This document shows, piece after piece, positions 23,651 to 35,098 of a stretch of DNA of 64,000 bases. How positions within the stretch are numbered: the stretch's first letter is position 1; the number at the start of each line of letters is the position of its first letter. Origin of the DNA: Jacaranda mimosifolia (lineage: Eukaryota; Streptophyta; Magnoliopsida; Lamiales; Bignoniaceae). The stretch lies in contig CM032126.1 in assembly GCA_018894105.1 (NCBI GenBank), positions 24,526,391-24,590,390 on the forward strand, written 5' to 3'. The notes under the pieces were generated by a model, which saw nothing but the letters and a program-made list of their open reading frames with translations, was not told the DNA's origin and searched no databases. A program made the position numbers and the translations under genes.

Positions 23651-25224
23651 CAAGTAATGTAAGGTAAGAAAACTCATGCACAACAATGTAATATATATGA
23701 TATGATAAGAAAACTCATACACAATAATGTTCAAACATAATTCCTTGTTGTTTATTATTCCTTTAAGTTTTCTTATACTTTTTCTTACTACAAAGGATAA
23801 CGTAAAGGTTTTATGGTCATATAACATTCTTGTGAAGTGTTATAGGAGTTTGATTTTAATACATCACAAGATCAATAGGTTTTGTTACATTCTTAAGGCT
23901 AGTTGCAATCTATGTTGCATACCAAGTGGTGAGGTCAAAATAAGCCTTAAGGAGAGTAATATTTGCAGCATACCTTGAAATCATCTATGATTAACCGAAG
24001 TTGTTAAGTTTGAAGCCATTTGTAGCACAATAGAAGTTTCCACACACTAATAAAGTAAAGCTATATTCCACCACGAAGTAGTCAATGGATTTCCCTATTT
24101 CCACTAAAAAAAGTCAGTAAAAAGACTTCACAATATACTTCAAATTGTTTGTACAATCTATTTGATATTTTTTTTCAAATCACAAACTCACAGATTTTAT
24201 ATCAGATCTCATTTGCATCTCTTTTCTTATATATATATACACACACACATGTATGCAGAGCATACACATATATGTATATGTATATATATTTATATCTATG
24301 TTATGTGCTAGATGTATAGAATATTTTAAATACATAATATAAGATTCAGACATATTTTCTACTATTCTTTAATTTTGCTGTAATGAAAATGATAAAGGGA
24401 GATTTGAAAAAGTTCTAGTACAAATATAAAATATATAAAGAAAATATAGTCAAAAAAAAGTTTAATGTTGATATATTCTTTAAAAATATGAGTGTCCAAG
24501 ATCAGCAAGACACAAGGGAATTTTGTGCATTTCACCAAATAATATTTAAGTTCAATTGAAAAAGAAAAAAACAAATAATTAACTATATGCCTAATATAAT
24601 TTTTTAGGGAAAAATAAGCTAAGGGAGTAGAAAATTTTGAAATTATAAAAGCATAGTAATTCTTTTACATTTAGAAAAGAACCTTCTAAAGCTTAATAAT
24701 GACGGCAAATAAAAAAAAAAGTACCACAACTTTATAAAATTAAAGATAACTTAAATTTAAAAACTTATTATTCGTTAAGGTGACTACAACAAGTTATTTA
24801 TAATTAAAGATAAGGGACTTCTAAATTTATATTTTATTGAAATAACAATTCGATAAAAAAAATTATAAATAATGAGCTTAATAAAATATGATCATTATAA
24901 ATTATACAAAAACATGTATCAAATTTACATATTTAAGGAATTTACAAAATAATATAAAAATATCAATTTTAAATAAAATTACATCTGTGTTATGACATTT
25001 ACCATTATATTCTATAATGTAATTTCAAATAATCTTCTTAATAACGAGGAAAAAGCAAATTGTTTATCAATCTTTTAATAGGCAAATGTCCCCGCATCTT
25101 GTTTTGTGACCTTATATAAACAAATTCAAGTCTACTATTTTGGCCAGACTCATATTTGGCTTCCTTTCTTTGATTTTCTTTTTCTTTCTAGAAGGAGTTT
25201 TAATTTAAATTCTCACTGTCCATA
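23651..25224. other. A+T-rich intergenic DNA
   Basis: A small direct repeat of AAGAAAACTCAT (about 23667 and 23707), a TA/CA microsatellite at 24229-24262 and long A/T runs. Short frames (23727-23978, 24362-24574 minus) show no recognised domain. Confidence 0.5.
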
Positions 25225-25229
25225 TTGCT

Positions 25230-28133
25230 TATAACACCCCTAGAAATTATATGGTTGGTGGAAATTTCGTCAACATTATTTATTTATTTTTTAAAGTGTT
25301 GGGGTCAAATTGCAAATAGGCCAGACTCAATTTGACCACAATTTAATTATTCTGGGGGCCTGCATGAAAATATTTTGGGTCAAATAGGTAGAAGTGAGGC
25401 ACTCATTAAGTTGGAGGTTAATTGGGAGATGGATTATTTTCTAGAGGACTTAATTGGAAGATGGAATGAAGCCCGATGGGCCAATTTTTAATTTCTGGAA
25501 ATTATCTTTTATATACCAACCCCCCATACCTTTCTCTCATTTTCTCACACGCACCCTCCTCTTCACCCTCTCCGGCGATCATCACCAACGTCGACAGCCA
25601 CCAAAAAAAAAAACTAACCAAACCCTTCTTTACCACACTAGAAACACCACGGTGTGTCATACAACTCAAGATTATTGACGGACCGTCGAGAAGTTGAGAC
25701 TCGAAGATAAGCTTCAATGGCAAGTAGCGAGCCTAGTAGAACAGCGGCGGAAACTACCATCTAGGCGGTCTTTCGTGATAGCTTCAACTCAAGGAGCATT
25801 TTCACACCCTTAGTTTGAGGGTTGGGCTGTTGGCAATGACAAAAACTAGAAGAAATTACGGCAGCAGAGGTGGTAGCGTTGAAGCTTCAACGCGTTAACT
25901 GAGGGTCAATTTGGTGGCGAAGCTCAAAATTGATCAGAGCATTGGGTTCGTGGTGCTGAGATACACCTAACAGTGATGGTGGTACGCAACTCCAACAGTG
26001 GGGCTGAGGTAGTTTCTTCGCCTCATCGCAATGATCATACGTGTGGTGTTGGTTTGTGAATACAAAGTTCTGATAAGAAGATCTTGGGTAAAGACTTGAA
26101 ATTGGGATTGATACCTTGTACCATTTATTTCTTCTAAAACTTGTATTATGTCGAGAAGAAGTAAGAATTGGATATGGGAATTTAGATATATGCCATGCAT
26201 GTGTATTAATATAGCTTAGTGGGCTTGGATTTGTAATATAATATAATAACTTTAGATTAATTGAGTTAATTGGAAGATTAAACCCTAATTATGTGGATTT
26301 GAGATCTAAGTGATAAAACTAGGTAATCAAGGATTATTGGACTGTTATTATTGACTTGGTGTAACGTTGCAAGGCTAATTATGTAAATTAAGGACATGAT
26401 TATATCCCTTTATCAAGCCGAGCATAAACCCCATAAATATTTCTATATTACCGACATAATTAGCATATCCTTTAACGAGAATATCGATCGAACACTTAAT
26501 TATCGATTTAGCTTATTAATTATCGATTTTAGACCGTTATTCGTATAATTATAATTATAGGGTCTTATAAGGATCTTGACAATGGACCTATTCTTTTGGT
26601 TAGGTGACAACGAGCTAGGTCCTGCAGACCAGTAGGCTACGACAGCATTTCTAGGGTAATTAAGGTGAAGGGCCTATCGATTTGATACTTGTTCATATAA
26701 GTCTACTCATTATTTGTTGTTCCCCTGTGAGGGTCTACCATCCTGATACTTGCTTTGTATATCCTATATGTTATTCGTTTCGTGAACCCTATCAGGGTTA
26801 AGCTGATTTCTATTCTATAATTAAATCGTAATTCTTGAATTCTATGAATTATTTGAATTCTTGTTCATTAGCTATTAATTGATTCATACACCCCTGTGCG
26901 GGTTTACTTTCTTGATTTTTCCCTGAAATAATTTAACGTTCCCGTTCTAGTGCCATGGACTTTCGTGTCTTATCTGATATCGATCAGTTTGAACTCATTT
27001 TTCCTATTGCATGCTTGGCATTATCGGCTTATATGACCTTGCTTCATATCCCGTTAATTCACCTTATCGGCATATTTGAATCAAACTATGTTGTTAATTG
27101 TTGCCTCGCCGGCATACTTGATTTGTTTGGTACAGCATCTATGTAGCCTTGTCGGCAACCAGTTTATTAATACTTGATATATGTACAGAGATATGTTGGG
27201 CTAAGTGCCAATCCTAGTGGAATGCTTGGATACATATGACACGCTAAGCGACCTTCCTAGGTGTCAGCGGCACGCTATAGGTCCTCCGTGGGTATCGGCG
27301 ATATGCTAGGGGTCCTCCCTGGGCATCATCAATGCCTGTACTGAATTGTCATGCTTAGGTATGTTTAGTTTGGTTGGAACAAAAAAATATATGATATGCA
27401 TGTTATGTTATGATCTATTGGATTGCATATGTTACTTGGGTTTGCTTGCTCCTAATTGTACTTTGATTAAGGAGCAATAAGGATGGCGTGGTTTCCCTAG
27501 TCTGCTTCGGGTTGATGTCCGATCCAAGCGAGCTGATAGCTATTCCTCCCGAACTGAACCGGTTGAGACGATCCCAAGCCGTTCGAGATGGCGGTAACCA
27601 CTCCCAATCTAGTACTTACTTATAGCTTGGAACCTAATAATGTCTTTACTTTGGCATATTCATGTTTGCCTTGTGTTATCATGCTAGTTGTTATTCTGTT
27701 GAATTATTGTTTCTTCGACATATCCATGTGTTTATTTTGTCCTATCCCTTCCTAAGTCCTTCACACTTACCCGATTATTCCAGACAGGGATTAGGTGATG
27801 GACTTGGACTTCAAGGTTGGACTGAAAAATTGATTTTTGTAATAGATTAGTAGTTTATGTAAGCTTTTGGGTTTTCTTGGACATTATATTATGCTTAGAG
27901 ATGTTGTGATATGTTAAGTTGAATTAAGACCTGCAACATGTATATATTATGTTGAATGTTATGGGATGTATACAGTGCTTTTGTTGTAGTCTGATTAAGT
28001 TGAAAGTTGTTGCTATCTTTGATGATTTTGAAAATTTTCTTATGGGTCTATCCTTTTGTCTTGTGGGTTATGATTTAAGATTGAATCGGAGTCGCATATC
28101 AGTTTAGGGATTATCCCGAGATGGGGTGCCACA
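25230..28133 (+). mobile_element. solo LTR of gypsy family 1 with perfect TSD
   Basis: Starts TATAACACCCCTAGAAATT and ends GGGGTGCCACA. Flanks are TTGCT at 25225-25229 and TTGCT at 28134-28138, a perfect 5-bp target duplication. Internal landmarks shared with the other copies include the CTCTTTTGGTTAGGTGA box (26590 region; 5968 and 13410 in the others), the GGAGCAATAAGG box (27470) and the GACAGGGATTAGGTGA box (27783). The short open frames inside (25454, 26955, 27662) are not conserved between copies and are not genes. Confidence 0.93.
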
Positions 28134-28202
28134 TTGCTGCCTATCATAAGATGGAAAGTATTTGATTTTTATAAATTTAAATCTAATATTATTAAGTATT
28201 AC

Positions 28203-28270
<68 letters not shown>
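28203..28270 (+). repeat. (ATT)n microsatellite, about 22 units
   Basis: Uninterrupted ATT repeats for 68 bp, 65 bp beyond the right TSD of the solo LTR. Its translation as poly-leucine (28134-28355) is an artefact. Confidence 0.97.
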
Positions 28271-28271
<1 letters not shown>

Positions 28272-28849
28272 TTTCCTTTTTTTTTTTTTTTGGTATTCTT
28301 GGCTTCCTTCCTAAAAATGCTATGGAACCTTAGTAATCTGATTACTCATGCGTAACTTCATTTTATTAATTAATAGTGATTATAGGTTGGTTAAAATAAA
28401 TGGGTTGATTGTGTAAGCCATATCAATTTGATTACTTTTAGTTTTGTTTTCTATCAAATAAAGTGTAGATAAAGATACTTTACAGAATGGACATGATTTT
28501 TACTCCTTTCAATTTATTTGATTTCTTGTGAATGTTTTGTTATTTTGTATTAGAATGATAAGAAAAGTGATGCATTTTGGTTGCCTTTAGATATAATGTA
28601 ACTGATATGCAGTAAGGAAGATGGTCATTTCTATTAAAATCGTTTCAGTCAAAATATATTTTTATACCGTATTTATGTGTGTCTTTTCATGATCCCTAGG
28701 TCATTACCCTATCTTATTAATTTGTTATAGTCTTACTTATTCTTTAAAATCTCAGGATCAAAGTTGTATGATGTGACAAAGTAGTCAATATGATGGGTTA
28801 GACTGTAAAGAAAGTTAGTGAATTAGATATTAGGTTAAAGTGTTGTTAA
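28271..28849. other. intergenic, no gene recognised
   Basis: A+T-rich. This is where the 5' two thirds of the adjacent family-2 LTR should lie, but no similarity to that LTR is visible by eye. Confidence 0.4.
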
Positions 28850-29985
28850 TATTTCAGTAGGTAATAAAAGACTTGACATGACGGAATCAATCTTTGATAC
28901 AATTGATAAGTACAATGAATGCATAAATTTATATGTAATATTTAGTATTACTTTTCAAAATCCAAAAGGATATATGCTACAGTATAATCCTCTCATAACT
29001 TGTTTTCAGTTGACACTGCACTATAATTATATTCCATTATGCACATAAATTCTCTTCTTTTGTTTTTTAATACAAGAAGCATATATTATTTAACAATATT
29101 TTTAGACTAGCAGTTAAATATGATGATCACCATTGATATTGTACGTTGGATCCAACTTGGTCTGGATATGCGAACGACTTCATCAGATGGCAATGGGCTT
29201 GCCGGTTAAACCCAAAGCCCCCATAGGCCAATCCCCTTAGTGCACAACAGAAGCCATTTGTGGCTGAGGTGGGTCATAGAATTTTCTAAGGACCTAAGCT
29301 CGGGTACTATTTGGTAAGGTTGCACCTTACCTGGAGCAATAAGGGACTATTATGATGGGAGTCATAAGTTTGATTGGCTACAACAAATACTGGTTTGATC
29401 ATTGCATTTAAATGTTCGCCTATTAAAAATGTTTACCGTTATATTATGTCTTACTATTGTATAATGCATAACTGTTTTTCATTGTTTTCTCTATTTTTCA
29501 TTGTTATCTCAAGTGTTTATAACTATTTTTCATTATTTTTCTCAAGTGTTTATAACTGAGCATCATTTTAGTTATGTGATATTTATGAACTCACATTGCA
29601 CACACTTGGTATTTAATGATCCCTTTACTCACACTCTATTTTCTTCATCTCCTGGCAAACCTAGACCCTAGCCTTGATAAGGATGTTGAATCGTTTTTGA
29701 CGAGAATCAGGATTGAAAGACTTTTGAAGATTGGAGTTAGAAGTATTTAGTATCATTGCAATGTTGAGGATTTAGTTCTTTTCTTTTTTTTCATTTATAT
29801 AATAAACTTCTAGTTGAAGATAGAGGATTGGTCATTTCAAGTTTTTCCATGTTTGAGATTCATTTGGACTGCTAGAAATGTTTAGAGTTTATTAATGGTT
29901 AAGATTTTCAGTAGCGACTTATGTATTAGAATTGAATTTCACTCCTCGAGACTAGGCCACATGGTCTGGTTTTTGGGGTGTGACA
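28850..29985 (+). mobile_element. 5'-truncated LTR of gypsy family 2
   Basis: Matches the last third of the family-2 LTR in order: a TTTCAGTAGGT box (28852), a CAAAATCCAAAAGGATATATG box (28957-28977), GGATCCAACTTGGTCTGG (about 29146), the CTACAACAAATACTGGTTTG region (29378) and the terminal TTTTTGGGGTGTGACA ending at 29985. The first 1.8 kb or so of the LTR is missing, so no TSD can be assigned. Confidence 0.85.
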
Positions 29986-30055
29986 AAAATAATGGATAAT
30001 AAGGATATATGAATACAAGTACAATGAACAAAAAAATATGAGTTGTTAAACAATT

Positions 30056-30068
30056 GGCTCTGATACTA
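30056..30068 (-). other. primer-binding site complementary to tRNA-Met, minus strand
   Basis: On the minus strand the sequence reads TAGTATCAGAGCC, one change from the usual TGGTATCAGAGC used by many plant LTR retrotransposons. It sits two bases inside the LTR-like unit at 30071. Only about 70 bp of internal sequence remain before the family-2 LTR. Confidence 0.6.
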
Positions 30069-30070
30069 CA

Positions 30071-30559
30071 TGTAAGCATTAAATCACACTTAAACATAAA
30101 CATTAGAAAGTTGATCAAACTTAAAATCTAGAGATTCATGTTTTTTACATATAGACATAAAGTAAATGAGTGTACATTTCTCTATTGAACACAGAGACAC
30201 CAACAGTACTTGAATTACTTAAAGAAATGGACCAATAATTTCTTTCTCTAATCGCTTTTTCTTTAATATAAAATTTTTTATGAGTGTAGTGTATAATTGT
30301 TATGGGGTGGAGAGAGGGCTATTATCCTTATTATAGAGTATGGGAGGGTGCGTCCATGAAACATATTTCTTCACATAAAACTTTTATTTAATGGACAATC
30401 ATAACTCTCATCCCCTCTCTCTCTCTCTCTATATATATATATGAATAGTCATAACTTTACATTATTAGAAGGTATGTAATTATAAGTTATAAATCTTCCC
30501 TAAGGTAACAAATGAGATTTAATTACTTAAATAACTGATAAATAATAATTATTCTTACA
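30071..30559 (-). mobile_element. candidate orphan LTR, 489 bp, minus strand
   Basis: Bounded by TGTAAG and CTTACA, perfect 6-bp inverted ends of the TG...CA type, with a primer-binding-site match beside its minus-strand 3' end. It includes a CT/TA microsatellite at 30412-30441. Size and primer site fit a Ty1/copia-type 5' LTR whose internal region is lost. No second copy occurs in the window, so the right boundary rests only on the inverted ends. Confidence 0.5.
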
Positions 30560-33500
30560 CAGATAATTGTGGAAGTCTCCCAACTTATGCCTTATTCTCT
30601 TCAATATATAATTGTCAACTCATACTTACTAATCTTTAGTCTTTTTGTAAAATTACCTTCTTTACAGGCATCCGTAATCATACCTTATCTCAAATACAAC
30701 CTTTTTACCAATGCTATTAATGGTAGATATGAATCCATGGCTCGTGGGAACAATCGTGGAATGGCACAAAGGCTTTAATTTTGGTTCTATTGTAATGTTG
30801 CAAATAGGAGCACCATTCCACATATTTTTGTAATTTAAAGCACTTAAAAGTTTTCCAAAAAAAAAAATCTAACAAATATTAAAACATGTAAAAATGACTA
30901 TTAGTGTTTTGATACTAAAAAAATTGACTATAAGAGCATTTCAATAAATTAATTAGAAGTGGCCCAGTAACATTAATTAATAAACTAAGTAAAGACGCCG
31001 AGAGTCCAAAGATAATTGAAACACACAAAGAAGAGTAGAAAAATCCTAATGAGTTGAAACCCATCAAGACAAAAATCTATAAATGTTGGGGCCCAAAAAG
31101 AATTTGGGTATAAGAAATCATTAATGAAAGAACTGCGAACCTAGAAGAACTTTCAAGAAATAGAGATCTCTACACGCATTCTAGAGGAAAACAAACTAAC
31201 ACACTAATGTATACTAGAAAGGACATTGATCTATTTTCATGCAGCATCATGCTTATATTATATGGTTAGCATGATTTTGAGTACCATAAAAGAGTGAAAT
31301 AGATTACATACATTATTTTAGAACTCTGATACTAATATTTTCATAAATCTTTCATTAAACTAACGAACTATTTTATAATATAGTAAAGACAAAGTTAATA
31401 TAATAAAAGTTACATCCATTACTAATACCAACTATAGTACAATAACCTACAAAATGGTAATACATGTTTTAGTATATTGTTGATGAAATACACAAGATAA
31501 AAATATTGTAAAAATTAATTGTACTGGTTTTTTAATTTTTTTTAATCTTTAATATTTGATAATAATTGAAATAAACAAATATTTGATGGTAATAAAAGTT
31601 CATAATTTAAAATTTAATTTTAAATCAATAAAATAGAAAAATAAATTAATTAAAATAACATAAGAATTGATAAAATTTAAATAAAATTGAAATAAAAAAC
31701 AAAAAAGAAAAAGTATTTCAATGAGCAAACTCTACAACATGAGGAGAAAAGTAGTTTTAATTGAAAAAAATTATAGAGCAATACTCGAGGGAAAAAACAT
31801 AAACAAAAAGGGACCTTCTTCTTCTTCCTCAATCCCTCCCCTCCAAAAGAAAGATAGCCTTGCCCACCCCACATCACTTCCACGCCCAAACTGCAAAATT
31901 TGTGTCATCTCCATCTCTTGTGGCTGTGACACCACCTTTTCTTTTACACAGATGGATGCCGTCGATTGTTTTGGAATACTGCAATAATTCGATAGGTCTT
32001 AATATCAACAGCGGATATATCAATAGACACATTCATTTCAGATTCGCAGTCGTTTGATTCTGGAACAATAGAATAGGGCTTCCATTTGATTCCTTAACAC
32101 CTGTTCTAATAGTTAAATCGGTATTCTAGTGAATCATGGATGAATCTTTTCATTATACTGGTGCCCTTTTTACAGCAACTTCAATTTCTCTAATGTCCCA
32201 TTGCACTTACGTTCCTATTCCATTTAATGGTATAGAGTCTCATACTCAATATGCATCAGCCTCTCAATTTCATGATAGCTAATCTCATAGTTTTTTCACT
32301 ACTTTTCAAAAATATGCTAACCATATTGTTCTAAAGTATTGGTTTCATTTGAAATGAGCATAAGATGATAGAGTTGACTTTTTGACCATATTGCTTATAT
32401 ATGTAAATATATAATTTTGAAACCTAAGAAAATCTGCATGCACTTTTATGCACAAAATATCCTAAAGAATATTTGCTATTAGTTTCTAATGAAATCAATA
32501 TATTAACACGAACATAAGATGAGAAAGATGATTTTGTTAACCTTATACAAGCATAAAATGATAGAGATGATCTTTTGACCTTATTATTTAACTTATTGAT
32601 TTCATTAAAAATTAATGAAAAATATTTTTGGGATATTTTGTACATAAAGGTGTATCCATAATATGTATATGTATAAATATATATACATACATATATATAA
32701 ACAAAATACTTTTTATCTTACTATATGATTATTATTAAATGAATTGCTCTATAATATACATATAAATCGTATGGTATAATAATTGCATTTTCATGATTAC
32801 TTGTGTGATACAATTAAAATTATGTTAACTTGATATATCAATTTATCAACGCATAGACATTGATATTTGGGTGCTTATGTAAATGTAATATTTGTTATTT
32901 TGATTATTTATTCATGAGAGATAATTTGTTGCAATGACGACTTGAATCAATGTAATATTTTGTAATTATATGAGGCACATATTTATTAAATTAATTTTTC
33001 AAAAACTATGCTCAATTTTTTTTTTTTTTTGGGTTAGGAGAGAGAAGAGATGGGTGTGCGTGTGATTTTTTGTTAATATTCATCATGCCAAATTATCAAG
33101 CATGAAGTACCAAATGTCAATGTAGCCCATGCGGGGGATAATATTTTGGCATATTTGTATAATTCCATGCATAGTTTATTATTTGGACATTTGTTATTTT
33201 CTTCAAAATCAGTAAATTTTGTTGTGCCTTTTAACTTAATGGGCGATAATTACTAGTCTGGTTGTGGAATTTTCAATTCTGCTGGGTATAAAAAAATAAT
33301 AATTATTTACTTATATCTAGGAAAAAATATTAGACAATACCTATTTATGAAATTAATTTAATTAGTTCAGAAATTTTAGACCAACTCACCAATTTTACAT
33401 GCAAGTCAATTGAACATGAAAAAATGGATAGATAGCCTAATACCAATGCAACTTAGATGCAAACAAGCAAATGAGGGATTAAAATTAACTTTGCACTTTA

Positions 33501-33750
33501 ATTAATTTAACCTACAAGCAAAAAAAATCTAACAAAGAGCTTGAGCTCGATTTCGATATGAGTTCACTCATAAGGAAATGTTATAATTATCCTCAATCAT
33601 TATTTGAGTAGATTTGTGAATAAATATAGTTCGTATTATCAATCATATCTTTGACAAAATTGTCTAACTTGAGAATGATTGCGCCAAAGTCAAGTAGTTA
33701 CATTTATCATTTATGATAACCAACATAAGTCAATTATATTAAATATTGGT
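30560..33750. other. A+T-rich intergenic DNA, no gene recognised
   Basis: Short frames on both strands (30569-30778, 31721-31987, 32424-32645 minus) without recognisable domains. There are homopolymer tracts (30859, 33011) and TA-rich runs near 32650-32705. No insertion boundary was recognised. Confidence 0.5.
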
Positions 33751-33755
33751 ATAAG

Positions 33756-34566
33756 TGATGTAGGATAGCCTAGTAGGCTTGGCCCAAAAACCACAGACTC
33801 GAGGATGTAGCATTAGGCCCATCTCATCCTTAGGACCCAATTGTGCTACCGACTTCAGATGACCCAAGTTCACCAAACAGGTCGACCTGTCGTACTCTGG
33901 CTTTATAGGGGCAGCCATTCGACCAGGCCACACACTGGGACCACTAGTCGACTCTTCGACCGTGGCGCTCGACCACCTCTTACCCTGCGCGCCAACCCAT
34001 CATAAGGTCTACTCTGTCACTGACCAAGGAGGTCGACTCAATTCAGAATCAACTATTTGCCGTATTAAATGCCCTAACGGGCAGCATGCCTCCACATTAA
34101 AGGTGCGTGCCGCCCCAGTACCACCCATATTGCCGCACTGGGCAAGAGGCGAGCCTACAATGTACTATTCTGCCCATGAAGCTTGGAGATGCAGCCACCT
34201 GGAATAGTACAGGAATAGGAGATGACCTAATGCCCCTCATGTAAGGATAAGGACCCTCCATGCATGATAGGGGCATCTCAGACAAATCTCCACCAAGAGA
34301 AGGTTATAAATACCCTCTCTCCAGCCTCACTAAAGGTATGCCATTCTCTACAAAAAGCCATTACTCTGTTGCTCATTATATCTAGTCGACCCCATCTGAC
34401 TTGAGCGTCGGAGTGCCTTAGCCAAGGGTACCTCGGCTAGCCTGACGTTTTCTCATGATAGTAGGACTCAGCCCAACTACTTCAAGAGTTGGACCACCCG
34501 ACCAAAGAGATCGGTCCCTCCAGAATTATCACTAGATCCGATTACAAGCAGTTTTCACCCTCATCA
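33756..34566 (+). mobile_element. C+G-rich solo LTR of a third gypsy-like family, 811 bp
   Basis: Begins TGATG and ends CATCA, a perfect 5-bp inverted pair. Flanks ATAAG (33751-33755) and ATAAA (34567-34571) match at four of five positions, the expected 5-bp TSD. A TATAAATACC box at about 34305 could be the LTR promoter. The CTGACTTGAGCGTCGGAGTG block (34397-34416) is a motif I recognise from LTRs of plant gypsy elements of the Tat/Ogre type. It is much richer in C+G than its surroundings and carries several GTCGAC or GTCGA sites. No coding region remains; the frames at 33962 and 34097 are incidental. Confidence 0.82.
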
Positions 34567-34719
34567 ATAAAGACGGATAAGCTGGACAATAACAAACAAA
34601 CAAAATTAGAACCATGAATTTAGGTATAAAAAAAAAGTAATAGAAATGTATCTTAATGATAATAAAAGCAACCAAAATATCAACAAATGTCAAGTTCTAC
34701 AAAGTTTTGAGATCAATCA

Positions 34720-35067
34720 TGTAATGCCTTATACATTATATTCAATTGATCAGTATACACTATTTATTTTATGTTATTTAGTATATGAATTAGGAGTCCT
34801 TGTAAGGCATAAAATTAATTCCATTAGAAGTTAGAAAAATTAAAAAAATTAAAAAATCTTATGGTCAAATAATATTATGTCTCATTATATATTCCATATT
34901 TGAGGGAGTATAAATTATAATTCTACTTAAGCAAATGACATATTGTATAAGGAGTGAAATTAATAAACTTTAGGAACATATAATGCAAGATGTTAAAAAT
35001 CAAAATAGGCAGATCCCAGTCCTAAAAGAAAAACAATAGGAGCCCATCTTAGATCAAACACTCTCTT

Positions 35068-35098
<31 letters not shown>

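Noticed and set aside
25454..25723. overlapping frames on both strands near a CTCCTCTTCACC-rich stretch
   Set aside because: Within the solo LTR 25230-28133; C+T-rich composition keeps several frames open at once.
28134..28355. poly-leucine protein
   Set aside because: Translation of the (ATT)n microsatellite.
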